From Gammaproteobacteria bacterium (GTDB lineage Bacteria; Pseudomonadota; Gammaproteobacteria; GCA-002705445; GCA-002716945): a DNA stretch of 64,000 nt. Made by a program: the position numbers and the translations under genes. Below, one piece after another: positions 1 through 11,237 of the stretch (positions are counted from its first letter, which is position 1; every line of letters begins with the position of its first letter). The stretch spans positions 1 to 64,000 of the forward strand of contig JADHNN010000004.1 of the NCBI GenBank assembly GCA_016779485.1, read 5' to 3'. The notes under the pieces were generated by a model. That model was not told the origin of the DNA and did no database searches. It saw only the letters and a program-made list of their open reading frames with translations.

Positions 1-1
1 A

Positions 2-646
2 GATTTACTCAAATTAGGAACATGGTCAAAACTAATATCTATTAATACAAAAAAAACCATTGCAGATTATAATTTGGAAAAATCTAGCTTTTATAAATTA
101 AAAATAAAAAATAAAACATATGCTTTGCCAGGCAACTTAATTGGGCATCATAATTATATTAATGCAGTATTTGCATTAGCAGCTTGCAATCAAATTAGTA
201 ACAAAATTACCAAACAAATTGAAAGCTTAAAATCATATAAAGGTGTTAAAAAAAGAATGGAATTCATAGATAAAATAAATAATATAGAAATATATGATGA
301 TTTTGCTCATCACCCTACTGCTATTAAAGCTGCCATTGATTCAATTAAAAATAGATATAAAAATAAGAAACTGCTGACGATATTTTTACCAAATTCAAAT
401 TCAATAAATCTAGGTGTACACAATGATAATTTATCGTCATCGCTAAAACATTCTAACTTTGTACTGGTAATAACCCATAACAAAAAATTACTAAAATATT
501 TCAGTAATAACATTAAAATAAATGTTATTGAATGTGAGTCACAAATAGGAGACTATCTGTCCAATATAAGTAAATTTGATAATATCTTGATATTGTCTAA
601 TAAGAATACAAAAAATGTTATTAAATATATAAAAAATGAATTATAG
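2..646 (+). CDS. mpl: UDP-N-acetylmuramate:L-alanyl-gamma-D-glutamyl-meso-diaminopimelate ligase, C-terminal part (truncated by window start)
   Basis: Reading frame is open from position 2; Mur ligase C-terminal motifs 'GNLIGHHNYINAVFALAAC' and 'IEIYDDFAHHPTAIKAAI'. Confidence 0.85.
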   Translation, partial: DLLKLGTWSKLISINTKKTIADYNLEKSSFYKLKIKNKTYALPGNLIGHHNYINAVFALAACNQISNKITKQIESLKSYKGVKKRMEFIDKINNIEIYDDFAHHPTAIKAAIDSIKNRYKNKKLLTIFLPNSNSINLGVHNDNLSSSLKHSNFVLVITHNKKLLKYFSNNIKINVIECESQIGDYLSNISKFDNILILSNKNTKNVIKYIKNEL

Positions 647-1025
647 CGATAAAGATAAGTTTAGAGAGGTTTTAAGTAACGAAGAGTATTCAGTGACACA
701 AAACAAAGGGACTGAACCGCCATTTTCAGGTAAATATTTGAATAATAAGAAATCAGGTGTCTACAGCTGCATATGCTGTAATACTGCACTCTTTTCATCA
801 GAACACAAATACGAATCACACTCAGGCTGGCCAAGCTTTTTTGATATTATAGATTCGGAAAACTTAAAACTCATCGAAGATAAATCCCATGGTATGTCAC
901 GAATAGAAGTTACTTGTAATAAATGTGGAGCCCATCTTGGCCATGTATTTGATGATGGACCAAAACCAACGAATAAAAGATATTGTATCAATTCAGTATC
1001 ATTAAGATTTAATAATGAAGAATAA
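636..1025 (+). CDS. msrB: peptide-methionine (R)-S-oxide reductase MsrB
   Basis: Zn CxxC pairs (CICC, CNKCGAHLGHVF), 'SHSGWPSF' and 'RYCINSVSLRF' motifs. Confidence 0.95.
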   Translation: MNYSDKDKFREVLSNEEYSVTQNKGTEPPFSGKYLNNKKSGVYSCICCNTALFSSEHKYESHSGWPSFFDIIDSENLKLIEDKSHGMSRIEVTCNKCGAHLGHVFDDGPKPTNKRYCINSVSLRFNNEE

Positions 1026-1620
1026 TTATATCAATACAGCTATTTTCCCTCTTAAAAGTATCATTTTACCTGGTGGACAATTCCCCCTCAGAATATTTGA
1101 AAGAAGATACCTAGATATGGTTAAAGAATGCCTGAAAAAAAATGTAGGTTTTGTAATCGCATTGACAAAGAAAGACGCGGAATATATCTCTTCAGTATAC
1201 GAGTATGGATGTTATGTAGAGATAGTTGATTGGTCGCAATTAGATGGCGGGTTGTTAGGTATTACAGTAGAAGGTAAGAAAATTGTAACGTTAAATAACT
1301 ATAAACTTGATGAATCAAATTTATTGAAAGGTGATGCAATAGATATTGATATTAGTATCGATTATTTAATACCACAGAAATATCAGATATTATCAAAGTT
1401 CTATAGAAAAATTTATCCAGAAATTAAAGCTTATATATTTCATAATAAATCAAAATATAATGATGCAAATTGGATTAGTTTTCGGCTTATAGAATGTCTT
1501 CCAATTGAAATAAGTGACAAAGCTGATTTGATTTCTACACATGAGCCATTAGAAAGGTTAGAAAAAATTCTACATATTGTAAAAAGAATCTACCCTCAAG
1601 AACTTAACGTACTTGATTAA
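1015..1620 (+). CDS. LON substrate-binding (PUA-like) domain protein
   Basis: N-terminus '[31 protein letters not shown]' typical of stand-alone LON N-domain proteins. Confidence 0.8.
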   Translation: MKNNYINTAIFPLKSIILPGGQFPLRIFERRYLDMVKECLKKNVGFVIALTKKDAEYISSVYEYGCYVEIVDWSQLDGGLLGITVEGKKIVTLNNYKLDESNLLKGDAIDIDISIDYLIPQKYQILSKFYRKIYPEIKAYIFHNKSKYNDANWISFRLIECLPIEISDKADLISTHEPLERLEKILHIVKRIYPQELNVLD

Positions 1621-3281
1621 GTTGTTGTTGCACCTGTATTTGCTTGACTCACTAATTTAGCATATTTCGTAAGTGCACCATTATGGGTTTGAGTAGTAAA
1701 TTGTTTCAATTTTTTTCTACGAGATATTATCTCTTTATTGCTGACAAGTAGATTTATTTCCTTTCTTAAAGAGCATATTTCAATACTATCACCATTTTTT
1801 ATGATCGATAGAGGTCCGCCTACAGCAGCTTCTGGAGCGATATGACCAACTACAAATCCATGACTACCACCAGAAAACCTTCCATCTGTAATAAGTGCAA
1901 CATCATTACCTAAGCCTTGTCCCATAATAGCTGAGGTAGGAGATAGCATTTCTCTCATTCCAGGACCTCCCACAGGGCCTTCATTTTTTATTACTATTAC
2001 AGTGCCTTTTGAAATTTTACCGTTTAGGATATCTTTAAGACATTGTTCTTCAGAATTAAACACTCTTGCTTTTCCTTTGAAAGATGTACCCTCTTTGCCT
2101 GAAATTTTTGCTACTGCACCATCGGGTGCAATATTCCCTCTGAGGATAATTAGATGTCCGTCTTTCTTTATGGGTGATTTTAATGGCATTATAATTTTTT
2201 GATTTTTTGGATATGGCTTTATTTCTTTTAAATTTTCAGAGAGTGATTTACCTGTAACTGTTAAACAATCACCATCCATAAGCTTTTTACTTATTAACAT
2301 TTTCATTAATGGAGCAACGCCACCAATGTTCACTAAATCTGCCATTGAATATCGACCGCTTGGTTTTAAATCAGCTAATACTGGCGTTTTTTTACCTATT
2401 CTTTCAAAATCTTTAAGGGAGAGTTTTATTTTTGCTTCATTAGCAATAGCTAGAAGATGTAAAACTGCGTTAGTAGAACCTCCAAGAGCCATAACTATAG
2501 TTATTGCATTCTCTAGTGATTTTTTGGTTACTATGTCTCTTGGCTTAAGATCTTCTCTTATACATTTCATTAGCGCTATGGATGCATTTTTTGTATCAGT
2601 TGATTTAGATTTTGAAATTGCAGTTTGCGCTGAGCTATTTGTCAGGGATAATCCCATAGCTTCAATAGCACATGCCATAGTATTTGCAGTATACATTCCG
2701 CCACAAGAACCTGGACCTGGAATAGCTTTTTTTTCAATTTGCATAAGCTCTTTATCATTTAATTCGCCATTTGCATTTTTACCTACAGCTTCAAATACAG
2801 ATACAATATCAATTTTTTTATTTTGATGGATACCAGGAAGTATTGTGCCTCCATAAACAAATACTGAAGGACGGTTCAGTCTCAGCATAGCCATTACACA
2901 TGCGGGCATGTTCTTATCACATCCACCAAAACTAATAAATCCATCCAAGCCTTCTCCGCCAACTACTGCTTCAATTGAATCGGCAATAATTTCTCTTGAG
3001 ACCAAGGAGTATCTCATGCCATCTGAACCCATAGAAATTCCATCTGAGACAGTTATTGTATTAAAATTAACGGCTTTACCACCGTTTTTATCAATTGTAT
3101 TACTAGCAACTTTTGCTAAATCATTAATATGCATATTACATGGCGTGACCATGCTCCATGTAGAAGCGATTCCAATTTGCGGTTTGTGGAAATCTTTATC
3201 CTTAAAACCTACTGCCCTAAGCATTGATCTGCTTGGAGCTCTATCTTTACCGTCTACTAATTTTGAAGAATATTTTCTCAT
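1617..3281 (-). CDS. ilvD: dihydroxy-acid dehydratase
   Basis: Motifs '[21 protein letters not shown]', '[22 protein letters not shown]', '[11 protein letters not shown]'. Start set to MRKYSS (3281) rather than the ORF start at 3305. Confidence 0.95.
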   Translation of the reverse strand: MRKYSSKLVDGKDRAPSRSMLRAVGFKDKDFHKPQIGIASTWSMVTPCNMHINDLAKVASNTIDKNGGKAVNFNTITVSDGISMGSDGMRYSLVSREIIADSIEAVVGGEGLDGFISFGGCDKNMPACVMAMLRLNRPSVFVYGGTILPGIHQNKKIDIVSVFEAVGKNANGELNDKELMQIEKKAIPGPGSCGGMYTANTMACAIEAMGLSLTNSSAQTAISKSKSTDTKNASIALMKCIREDLKPRDIVTKKSLENAITIVMALGGSTNAVLHLLAIANEAKIKLSLKDFERIGKKTPVLADLKPSGRYSMADLVNIGGVAPLMKMLISKKLMDGDCLTVTGKSLSENLKEIKPYPKNQKIIMPLKSPIKKDGHLIILRGNIAPDGAVAKISGKEGTSFKGKARVFNSEEQCLKDILNGKISKGTVIVIKNEGPVGGPGMREMLSPTSAIMGQGLGNDVALITDGRFSGGSHGFVVGHIAPEAAVGGPLSIIKNGDSIEICSLRKEINLLVSNKEIISRRKKLKQFTTQTHNGALTKYAKLVSQANTGATTT

Positions 3282-3285
3282 AATA

Positions 3286-4338
3286 TTATTGTACCAGCTT
3301 ACCAAATATTTTATATCTCCATCCTTTCATGAATCGTGCTTTATCATGAAAATGAGAAAAGAATTCCAAGTCTCTCTTATTTGCTATTATAGTAGAATCA
3401 ATCTTAAATTCATCTGAGACATAATTCAGTATTTCACTGTATTTATTTTCAAGATCTTTATTAGGAGTGATATTTTTATTTTTATTTTGTTTTTTGTTTT
3501 TGAGAATATTTTTAATGATTTGAATTTCGCTATCTGAAAGCTGTTGTTTAATATTATATAAAATATCATCGGTCTTTTTGGTATTTGCCAACATAACTTT
3601 AATAACTAGTGAATCACTTAGTATCCATCTTTTAGGGATATTATATTTTATTGCTAACTGTTCTCTCCAACACGCAATGTCTTTTAAGATTTTTAAATCA
3701 TCTGTAGAAAAATATAAAGGATAATTAATTTTTTCCCAAGCATCTTTTGTATTAAGGATTATATTTGATTTTTCAAGTTCTCGTTCTTGTTCTTCATTGA
3801 ACCATGAAACCCTATCCATTTTAATCAATTCTTCTAAAAGAAATTTTTTTATTTCAATTAAATATCTTACATCATCTGCCGCATAATTAATTTTTTTATC
3901 ACTTAAGGGTCTTTCTAACCAGTTAGTTCTCCAAGAACCTTCCTTTATATCAGAATCACATGTGGTTTTTACTAACGATGAGTACCCTGGATTAGATTTT
4001 TCATATAAGAAATTTGAAGCAATTTGGGTATCGAATATATTTACAGGATAAGTGTCCGTAAAGCTATAAAGTGCTTCTATATCTTGTTTAGATGAATGGA
4101 TGATTTTTATTAGATTCTTGTTACATATAAAGTCACCTACTAATTCTCTTTTTTTAATGGATAGCGGGTCTATAAGATATATTTCTCCATTGGGTAGGGA
4201 AATTTGTATTAGTGCAAGTATAGGTCGATATGTTGATTCTCTAATAAACTCAGTATCAAGACCGATTTCAGTGATATCATGCAGCTTGGATGAAAGAATT
4301 GATAATTTTTTATCTGAATCAACGAGAAAGTTTGTCAT
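3286..4338 (-). CDS. rnd: ribonuclease D
   Basis: DEDD exonuclease motifs '[21 protein letters not shown]' and 'YAADDVRYL', followed by an HRDC-like region. Confidence 0.9.
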   Translation of the reverse strand: MTNFLVDSDKKLSILSSKLHDITEIGLDTEFIRESTYRPILALIQISLPNGEIYLIDPLSIKKRELVGDFICNKNLIKIIHSSKQDIEALYSFTDTYPVNIFDTQIASNFLYEKSNPGYSSLVKTTCDSDIKEGSWRTNWLERPLSDKKINYAADDVRYLIEIKKFLLEELIKMDRVSWFNEEQERELEKSNIILNTKDAWEKINYPLYFSTDDLKILKDIACWREQLAIKYNIPKRWILSDSLVIKVMLANTKKTDDILYNIKQQLSDSEIQIIKNILKNKKQNKNKNITPNKDLENKYSEILNYVSDEFKIDSTIIANKRDLEFFSHFHDKARFMKGWRYKIFGKLVQ

Positions 4339-4387
4339 AATATTTAAGAGACTTAGATAATAACATAACTTAAGCGTTGATGTAGTA

Positions 4388-4915
4388 ATGAAGAATAAAT
4401 ATATACTAGAGAATGCAAACTATATTGAATCACATAACTGTGAAGATAGGCCAGATTATTCAATTATCGACAGCGTAATTATACATTGTATAAGTCTACC
4501 GGAGAATGAATATAACAATAATAATGTAATTAATTTGTTTACAAATAAACTTGATATTAATTTACATGATTCTTTTAAAGAATTAAAAAATATAAAAGTT
4601 TCATCTCATTTATTTATAAAAAGACATGGTGAGTTAATTCAGTTTGTACCTTTAGACAAAAAGGCTTGGCATGCAGGAAAGTCAGAATATATGAATCGGG
4701 AGAACTTTAACGATTTTTCAATAGGCATTGAAATGGAAGGTTCTGTAAATGATAGCTATACAGATGAACAATATTTAACGCTGAAAAATACTATTAATGA
4801 ATTAAAGAAGTTATTTCCATCAATACAAGATAGTAATATACTTGGGCATAGTGATATAGCTCCTGGGCGAAAAACTGATCCAGGAAAATATTTTGTATGG
4901 GATAAAATTAAATAA
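4388..4915 (+). CDS. ampD: 1,6-anhydro-N-acetylmuramyl-L-alanine amidase AmpD
   Basis: Amidase_2 motifs 'SSHLFIKRHGELIQFVPLDKKAWHAGKS', 'SIGIEMEG', 'GHSDIAPGRKTDPG'. Confidence 0.92.
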   Translation: MKNKYILENANYIESHNCEDRPDYSIIDSVIIHCISLPENEYNNNNVINLFTNKLDINLHDSFKELKNIKVSSHLFIKRHGELIQFVPLDKKAWHAGKSEYMNRENFNDFSIGIEMEGSVNDSYTDEQYLTLKNTINELKKLFPSIQDSNILGHSDIAPGRKTDPGKYFVWDKIK

Positions 4916-5770
4916 ATGTTTGCATTATCAATAATTATTTTAGCTCTGACCATAGAATATTTTTACGATGATATAAAAAAGTTTAGGGACAATAGCATTA
5001 TCATTAATATATTTACTTTATATCAGGATAAATTCAGCAACGTTAACTTCATTGAAAAAAATACTTATCCAGCTTTCTTAATATTATTTCTACTCATAAG
5101 TATGATTATTATGACTTTCGTTAATTCGATATCTTCAGTTATTTTTTTTATTGTTTCAATATTGATAGTTTTGTATTGCCTAAGGACAAATCAGTATAAT
5201 AGGGATATCGAAGAGCTTAAGATTAAATTAGAATTTAATAAGGATGAAATTGATAAAAGTCTGTTATCTAAGTTATGTCCTAATCTAAAACAAACTCGAA
5301 TAAAATCTAATTTAAATAATTTAATAATTCAGAATTTATTTTTCAATTCTATTGCAAATACTTTTAGTATTTTATTTTATTTCTTACTCATAGGTCCAGC
5401 AGCTATTCTTACTTATACTGTATTAAATACTATGATTTATTCAGATAAGTTTAAAATAACAGCAAAAGTGAGACAAGAATTAAAAAAATATATGTACTTC
5501 ATTGATTATATTCCAGTGCGACTAACTTCATATACATTCTCAGTCATAAGTAACTACGATAATGTTATTGAAAAAATAAACAACTTAAAATTATCTAATA
5601 ATAATTACCTAAGTAATATAGAATTTATCAATCAAGTAGGTGGTTCAGTTTATGATAGTGAACTGAAGGAATCTGAACAAATAATACAAATTCAAAATAT
5701 TTTAGCAAGGACATTAATAGCTTGGGTTAGCGCTATCACTCTACTTTCTATTGCTGGTATCCTTGTTTAA
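4916..5770 (+). CDS. ampE: AmpE-like inner membrane protein
   Basis: Directly follows ampD; multi-TM protein with '[18 protein letters not shown]' and '[13 protein letters not shown]'. Confidence 0.75.
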   Translation: MFALSIIILALTIEYFYDDIKKFRDNSIIINIFTLYQDKFSNVNFIEKNTYPAFLILFLLISMIIMTFVNSISSVIFFIVSILIVLYCLRTNQYNRDIEELKIKLEFNKDEIDKSLLSKLCPNLKQTRIKSNLNNLIIQNLFFNSIANTFSILFYFLLIGPAAILTYTVLNTMIYSDKFKITAKVRQELKKYMYFIDYIPVRLTSYTFSVISNYDNVIEKINNLKLSNNNYLSNIEFINQVGGSVYDSELKESEQIIQIQNILARTLIAWVSAITLLSIAGILV

Positions 5771-6400
5771 TTTAGAGTAGAACTTAATTCCAATTTCTAC
5801 ATCAGGACGATTATTTTTATTTCTCCATATATTTGTATCTCTTAGGGAATAGACGCAACCACAGTATTCTTGCATGTAAAACTCTTCATTTTTAGATACA
5901 TTGATCATGTTTTCTGAACCTTTATTCTTACGCCAATTAAAAGTCCAATAATCAATATTTTTAAAACTTGATGTAGCTCTTACTCCTGATTCATTAATTT
6001 GATTCATATTTTTCCATCTCGATATTCCAAGTGTACTTGAGATTAACCTGAAGTTATTACTATCGGCATACTGTGCTGTTTTATAAAATCTCATGTCAAA
6101 ACATGTTGTACATCTTTTTCCTCTCTCTGGCTCCCACTCTTGTCCTTTTGTTAAGTCAAACCAGTTGTGTGTATCATAGTCATCATCTATAAATGGAATA
6201 TTATGTTTCTTAGCAAACTCTAAGTTTTCCTCTTTTCTCAATAAATATTCTCTCTTAGGATGTATATTAGGATTATAAAAATATATCGTATAATCTATAT
6301 CTGACTCTTTTAATCTCAACATAATGTCTCCAGAGCATGGGGCGCAACAGCTATGCAATAGAAGTTTAGAGTGGCCGTCAGGTAATTTAAGCTTATTCAT
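5741..6400 (-). CDS. queH: epoxyqueuosine reductase QueH
   Basis: '[11 protein letters not shown]', '[14 protein letters not shown]', '[10 protein letters not shown]', 'YCGCVYS' motifs of the QueH/DUF208 family. Confidence 0.92.
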   Translation of the reverse strand: MNKLKLPDGHSKLLLHSCCAPCSGDIMLRLKESDIDYTIYFYNPNIHPKREYLLRKEENLEFAKKHNIPFIDDDYDTHNWFDLTKGQEWEPERGKRCTTCFDMRFYKTAQYADSNNFRLISSTLGISRWKNMNQINESGVRATSSFKNIDYWTFNWRKNKGSENMINVSKNEEFYMQEYCGCVYSLRDTNIWRNKNNRPDVEIGIKFYSKLNKDTSNRK

Positions 6401-6402
6401 AT

Positions 6403-7200
6403 TTACAAATTAAAAAAATCATATGTATTATTGTATATCTCATTAGAAAGAACTTTCTTATCTTTTTTTAGTATTTTAGATATTGCATCCATAATATATA
6501 TTAAATTAGAAGGTTCATTATATTTTTTATTCGTTATAGGGTAGTCGAATGGTAATAAGTAAGGAGAATCTGTTTCTATCATGAGCTTGTCTGAAGGTAT
6601 ATACTTTATAATGTCATGTAAGTGATAACCTCTCTTTGGATCAGTTATCCATCCTGTTATTCCAATATAACATCCTAAATCAAGATAGTTTTCTAATTCT
6701 TGTTTGGAACCTGTAAAACAATGAACTACAACATTTTCAATTTTATGAATATATTCTTTAAGTAATATCAAAAAGTCATCATGAGCTTCTCTTTCATGCA
6801 AAAACATTGGGAGATTATTATTACTAGCAAGATCTAAATGTTTTCTAAAGCAATATATTTGATCAATAGGTCTTGAGTAATTTCTTCTGTAATCTAATCC
6901 ACATTCTCCAATTGCTTTTACTTCAGGAAGGTTGCACATATTATCCATTTCATCGTAATAATGATCTTTATAGTCTTTAGCATTATGAGGATGAAAACCT
7001 ACTGTTGTACAAAACATATTTGGCTCTTTATAAATGAGTTTTATAGCCTTTTTCGTATCATCAATATGGGATGAGGTAATAATTATTTTTTCCACATTAT
7101 TACTTTTACTTTTTTGTATAATTGAATCTATGTTTTGGTAAAGCTTTTTATCAAGAAGGTTTGCGCCAATATCAATCAACGGCAGAGAGTTGTTAGCCAT
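6403..7200 (-). CDS. tatD: TatD family DNase
   Basis: '[12 protein letters not shown]', '[14 protein letters not shown]', 'HCFTGS', '[13 protein letters not shown]'. Confidence 0.92.
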   Translation of the reverse strand: MANNSLPLIDIGANLLDKKLYQNIDSIIQKSKSNNVEKIIITSSHIDDTKKAIKLIYKEPNMFCTTVGFHPHNAKDYKDHYYDEMDNMCNLPEVKAIGECGLDYRRNYSRPIDQIYCFRKHLDLASNNNLPMFLHEREAHDDFLILLKEYIHKIENVVVHCFTGSKQELENYLDLGCYIGITGWITDPKRGYHLHDIIKYIPSDKLMIETDSPYLLPFDYPITNKKYNEPSNLIYIMDAISKILKKDKKVLSNEIYNNTYDFFNL

Positions 7201-8086
7201 TTATACTTTTAATGACTGATGCGATAGTTTCACCAATTACAGATGGATTTTTTGCTATTGTAATACCTGCAGCTTTAAGTATTTCTACTTTTTCTGCAGC
7301 TGATTCACCGCCAGCACTAACTATAGCTCCGGCATGACCCATTCTTTTGCCTTTAGGTGCAGTTAATCCAGCAATATATGCAACAACTGGTTTTGAAACA
7401 TTAGCTTTAGCATATTCTGCTGCTTCTGCTTCTTGTGGTCCACCGATTTCACCGATCATAAGTATCACTTTTGTTTCATCATCTTTTTCAAATTTTGCTA
7501 GATGATCTTTAAAAGCACTTCCATTGATAGGATCCCCACCAATTCCAACGCTTGTTGAAATTCCTATACCTAAATCTTTCATTTGTTGAGCAGCTTCATA
7601 TCCAAGTGTACCAGAACGTCCAATTACACCTACGTTACCCTCTTTATATATATGACCAGGCATGATTCCAAGCATGCATTTACCAGGACTGATTACGCCA
7701 GCACAGTTTGGTCCAACCATAGTCATTCTGTCTTCAGGCTCATATCTTTTTAGATATCTTTTAACTTTAGTCATGTCATGTGTAGGTATACCATCTGTTA
7801 TAGCTACAAGCGTTTTAATACCAGCATCAGCTGCTTCCATTGCTGAATCAGCTGCAAAAGCAGGAGGTACAAAAAGGATACTTGCATCAGCTCCTGTTTC
7901 TTCTACAGCTTCTCTAACTGTATTAAATACAGGGCGATCTAAATGTTTTTGTCCGCCTTTCCCTGGTGTAACGCCACCTACAACATTTGTTCCATATTCC
8001 ATCATTTCTTCAGCATGGAATGTACCAATTTTTCCAGTAAAGCCCTGAATGATTATTTTAGATTCTTTAGTAATAAGAATTGCCAT
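7193..8086 (-). CDS. CoA ligase alpha subunit: malate-CoA ligase (MtkB-like) or succinyl-CoA synthetase alpha
   Basis: SucD/MtkB superfamily; '[53 protein letters not shown]' and '[26 protein letters not shown]' resemble MtkB more than E. coli SucD; adjacent to malyl-CoA lyase. Confidence 0.75.
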   Translation of the reverse strand: MAILITKESKIIIQGFTGKIGTFHAEEMMEYGTNVVGGVTPGKGGQKHLDRPVFNTVREAVEETGADASILFVPPAFAADSAMEAADAGIKTLVAITDGIPTHDMTKVKRYLKRYEPEDRMTMVGPNCAGVISPGKCMLGIMPGHIYKEGNVGVIGRSGTLGYEAAQQMKDLGIGISTSVGIGGDPINGSAFKDHLAKFEKDDETKVILMIGEIGGPQEAEAAEYAKANVSKPVVAYIAGLTAPKGKRMGHAGAIVSAGGESAAEKVEILKAAGITIAKNPSVIGETIASVIKSING

Positions 8087-9262
8087 TTACTTATTCTCCA
8101 GGTCTTTTTGAGCTTTTACTGCTTTATTTGCAGCATCTTCAAGTGTTGATGCTTCTATGTATTCTATTTTACTATCTTTGAGTATTTTTATACCTTCATC
8201 AACATTTGTCCCTGCGAGTCTTATCACAAGTGGCTGTTCTATGTTGATTTGTGCAAGTGCATCTACAATTCCTTGTGCAACCCAATCACAGCGATTAATT
8301 CCAGCGAATATATTAATTAATATTACTTTAACGTTTGTATCGCCTGATATTAGTTTAAAAGCTTTTACAAATTTTTCCGGAGTAGCGCCTCCACCAACAT
8401 CTAAAAAGTTAGCAGGTTGACCGCCAGCAAGTTGTATCATGTCCATAGATGCCATAGCTAATCCAGCACCATTGATAATATTACCTATAGCTCCATCAAG
8501 TGGAATATAATTTAAACCCTGTTCTGCAGCATATGTTTCTTTTGGATCTTCTTGTGTTTTATCTTTTAGTTCTAAAAGATTTGAATTTCTAAATAGAGCA
8601 TTGTCATCAATTGTCATTTTACAATCTAAAGCAAGGATTTGATTATCACCTGTTAGAACTAAAGGATTGATTTCTGCCATCGTTGCCTCAGAAGAACAAA
8701 AAGCTTGATATGTTCCTAATATAGCTTGTGCACATCTATTAATTGCTTTGCCTTCTAGACCTAGACCAAAAGCAATTTCTCTAGCTTGAAAAGCTTGGAG
8801 GCCTACTGCAGCTTCAACTTTTGTTTTTACTATAGATTCTGGTTTTTCTTCAGCAATTTCTTCTATGCTCATGCCGCCTTCTGATGAAGTAATAACCATT
8901 ATACTTTCTGAGCTTCTATCGAATACTAATCCTAAATAGAATTCTTTTTTGATGTCTGTTCCTTCTTCTATATAAACCTTATGAACAGTTTTACCCTCTG
9001 GCCCTGTTTGATGTGTTACTAAAGTTTTTCCAAGAAGCTTATTTGTTGCATCAGATACATCTTGTTCATTTTTACAAACAATAATTCCACCAGCCTTTCC
9101 TCTGGCACCTGAGTGTATTTGAGCTTTTACAACCCACAAATCCCCGCCTAATTCATTCGCGCTGCTTTGAGCTGCTTCAGCACTATCAGCTACAAATCCT
9201 TTTGGGATGGGTACATTAAATTTAGATAGTATTTGTTTAGCTTGGTACTCGTGTATATTCAT
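8087..9262 (-). CDS. CoA ligase beta subunit: malate-CoA ligase (MtkA-like) or succinyl-CoA synthetase beta
   Basis: ATP-grasp SucC/MtkA family; 'NIFAGINRCDWVAQGIVDAL' and 'RLAGTNVDEGIKIL' resemble MtkA rather than the SucC 'NIFGGIxRCD'. Confidence 0.75.
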   Translation of the reverse strand: MNIHEYQAKQILSKFNVPIPKGFVADSAEAAQSSANELGGDLWVVKAQIHSGARGKAGGIIVCKNEQDVSDATNKLLGKTLVTHQTGPEGKTVHKVYIEEGTDIKKEFYLGLVFDRSSESIMVITSSEGGMSIEEIAEEKPESIVKTKVEAAVGLQAFQAREIAFGLGLEGKAINRCAQAILGTYQAFCSSEATMAEINPLVLTGDNQILALDCKMTIDDNALFRNSNLLELKDKTQEDPKETYAAEQGLNYIPLDGAIGNIINGAGLAMASMDMIQLAGGQPANFLDVGGGATPEKFVKAFKLISGDTNVKVILINIFAGINRCDWVAQGIVDALAQINIEQPLVIRLAGTNVDEGIKILKDSKIEYIEASTLEDAANKAVKAQKDLENK

Positions 9263-9264
9263 TA

Positions 9265-10206
9265 TTATTTTTTAGATTGAATTAAATTATCTATGTTGAC
9301 GATATTTTCAGCCATACGTTCAGATGCTGCATCAATCATTCTACCATCTAATTGAGCTGCTCCTCTTCCCTCGGCTGCTGCTTTTGCAAGTTCTTCAATA
9401 ATTCTTTTTGCTTTATCTACCTCTGACTCAGGCGGAGAAAAAACATCATTTGCATGTTCAATTTGTGATGGATGAATTGCCCATTTGCCTTCAATGCCAA
9501 TTGCTGCTCCGCGTTTTGCAGCTTTAATGTATCCATCAGGATCTTGAATGTCTCCAAAAGGTCCGTCAATAGGTCTTAAACCAAATGCTCTACATGTTGC
9601 AACTAGCTTAGATAAACCATGATGCCACTGATCTCCAGGATAATCTGGATTTAGACCGCCTATTACAACTGTTCTTGCTCGGAGACTTGCTGCAAAATCT
9701 GCAACACCAAAATGGAGAGCTTCCAATCTATCAGAAGATTTTGCTATCTCCTCAATGTTAACCATGCCAAGAGCACTTTCAATCAAACACTCTAAGCCTA
9801 CTCTATTCTCTAATTCTCTTTCTTGCTCTATCTGAGTTACCATGCAATCAACCATATAAACATCGTCTCTAACTCCAACTTTAGGTATCAATAGAGTGTC
9901 TATATATTCTCCAGCCTGCATCATCAGCTCAACAACATCTCTGTACATGTAGTGAGTATCTAGTCCATTGATACGTACTGATATAGTTTTTCCGTGACCT
10001 CTCCAGTCAAATTCTTTAAGTGCTCTAATTACGTTTTCTCTTGCTGAAATTTTGTCATTTGGTGACACAGCATCCTCAAGGTCTAGGAAAATATAATCTG
10101 CACTAGAATTAAGTGCTTTTTCAAACATTTTAGGTGATGAACCAGGAACTGCTAGTTCACTTCTTTGTAATCTGGTTTTTGCGCTTTTGTATGATGTATG
10201 ACTCAT
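9265..10206 (-). CDS. mcl: L-malyl-CoA/beta-methylmalyl-CoA lyase (HpcH/HpaI/CitE superfamily)
   Basis: 'SELAVPGSSPKMFEKALNSSADYIFLDLEDAVSPNDK', 'HFGVADFAASLRARTVVIGGLNPDYPGDQWHHGLSKLV', 'KWAIHPSQIEHANDVFSP'. Start set to MSHTSYKSAKTRL at 10206. Confidence 0.85.
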   Translation of the reverse strand: MSHTSYKSAKTRLQRSELAVPGSSPKMFEKALNSSADYIFLDLEDAVSPNDKISARENVIRALKEFDWRGHGKTISVRINGLDTHYMYRDVVELMMQAGEYIDTLLIPKVGVRDDVYMVDCMVTQIEQERELENRVGLECLIESALGMVNIEEIAKSSDRLEALHFGVADFAASLRARTVVIGGLNPDYPGDQWHHGLSKLVATCRAFGLRPIDGPFGDIQDPDGYIKAAKRGAAIGIEGKWAIHPSQIEHANDVFSPPESEVDKAKRIIEELAKAAAEGRGAAQLDGRMIDAASERMAENIVNIDNLIQSKK

Positions 10207-10322
10207 AAATTTTATTTCAAATTTTGACTTGATATACCCCTGTATATTCGCTATAACTCGATAAGTTTTGGAAAAGTATATATTATAATTTTGCAATATG
10301 CAAAACACATAACCCTAGATAA

Positions 10323-11237
10323 ATGACTAAATACGCACTTGAAATAAACCAACTTAATAAAACATACAAAAATGGTGTTACCGCTTTAAAAAATATTAAT
10401 TTAAACGTTGAAGACGGCGACATATTTGCCTTTCTTGGCCCTAATGGAGCAGGAAAATCCACTGTTATAGGCATAATTACGACACTTGTGAATATTACGT
10501 CTGGAAGTGTACAAGTTTACGGAAAAGACATAGCTAAGTATCCGGAGTTCACCAAACATATGATTGGAGTAGTGCCGCAAGAATATAATTTGGACCAATT
10601 CATACCAATTATAGAAACAATGATTAACATTGGAGGATACTTTGGATTATCAAAAAAACAGGCATTAAAAAAAACACAAGAGTTATTTGAGGACTTGGGC
10701 ATTTGGCATAAAAGAAAGTCGACACCAAGAGAATTATCTGGAGGGATGAAAAGAAGACTAATGATTGCTAGAGCTCTTATTCATAACCCAAAACTGCTTA
10801 TACTAGATGAACCAACTGCTGGAGTAGATACGGAATTACGATTAACAATGTGGGATTTTTTTAAAAAAATAAATCATGATGGCGTTACGATCATTTTAAC
10901 AACACACTATCTAGAGGAAGCAGAACGATTATGTAAAAATCTTGCAATTATTCATCATGGTGAAGTAGTAAAAAGTTCGCCGATGTCGGATGTAATATCA
11001 TCAACTAGAAAACATACTTATATTATAAGAGCGGACTCAAATATTACGGATAAAAATATATTTAAGGATAATATCCATATTGTTGATGATAAAACATGTG
11101 AACTTACAGTTGATAATAAAATATCAATAACAGAAATAATTAACCACTTTAATGATAATAATATTAAAGTTATTGATATTTTAAGTAAAAGAAATAAGCT
11201 TGAGGAGCTTTTCATAGAACTTACTCAAACAAAATGA
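10323..11237 (+). CDS. ABC-2 type transporter ATP-binding protein (YadG-like)
   Basis: Walker A 'GPNGAGKST', signature 'LSGGMKRRL', Walker B 'LLILDEPTAGVD'. Confidence 0.92.
   Translation: MTKYALEINQLNKTYKNGVTALKNINLNVEDGDIFAFLGPNGAGKSTVIGIITTLVNITSGSVQVYGKDIAKYPEFTKHMIGVVPQEYNLDQFIPIIETMINIGGYFGLSKKQALKKTQELFEDLGIWHKRKSTPRELSGGMKRRLMIARALIHNPKLLILDEPTAGVDTELRLTMWDFFKKINHDGVTIILTTHYLEEAERLCKNLAIIHHGEVVKSSPMSDVISSTRKHTYIIRADSNITDKNIFKDNIHIVDDKTCELTVDNKISITEIINHFNDNNIKVIDILSKRNKLEELFIELTQTK

Noticed and set aside
2326-2826. Long antisense ORF (166 aa) opposite ilvD
   Set aside because: Lies entirely within ilvD, has low-complexity, non-protein-like composition, and is a typical shadow ORF. 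The same applies to 2908-3417, 19364-19756, 28241-28627, 29181-29786, 31954-32313 and 60102-60470.
4388-5770. ampDE as part of an inducible beta-lactamase system
   Set aside because: No ampC or ampR in the window. AmpD here is most simply peptidoglycan recycling, consistent with mpl nearby.
7193-9262. Plain sucCD (TCA cycle) annotation
   Set aside because: Not excluded, but sequence features and adjacency to malyl-CoA lyase favour mtkAB. Left as an open question requiring a tree.
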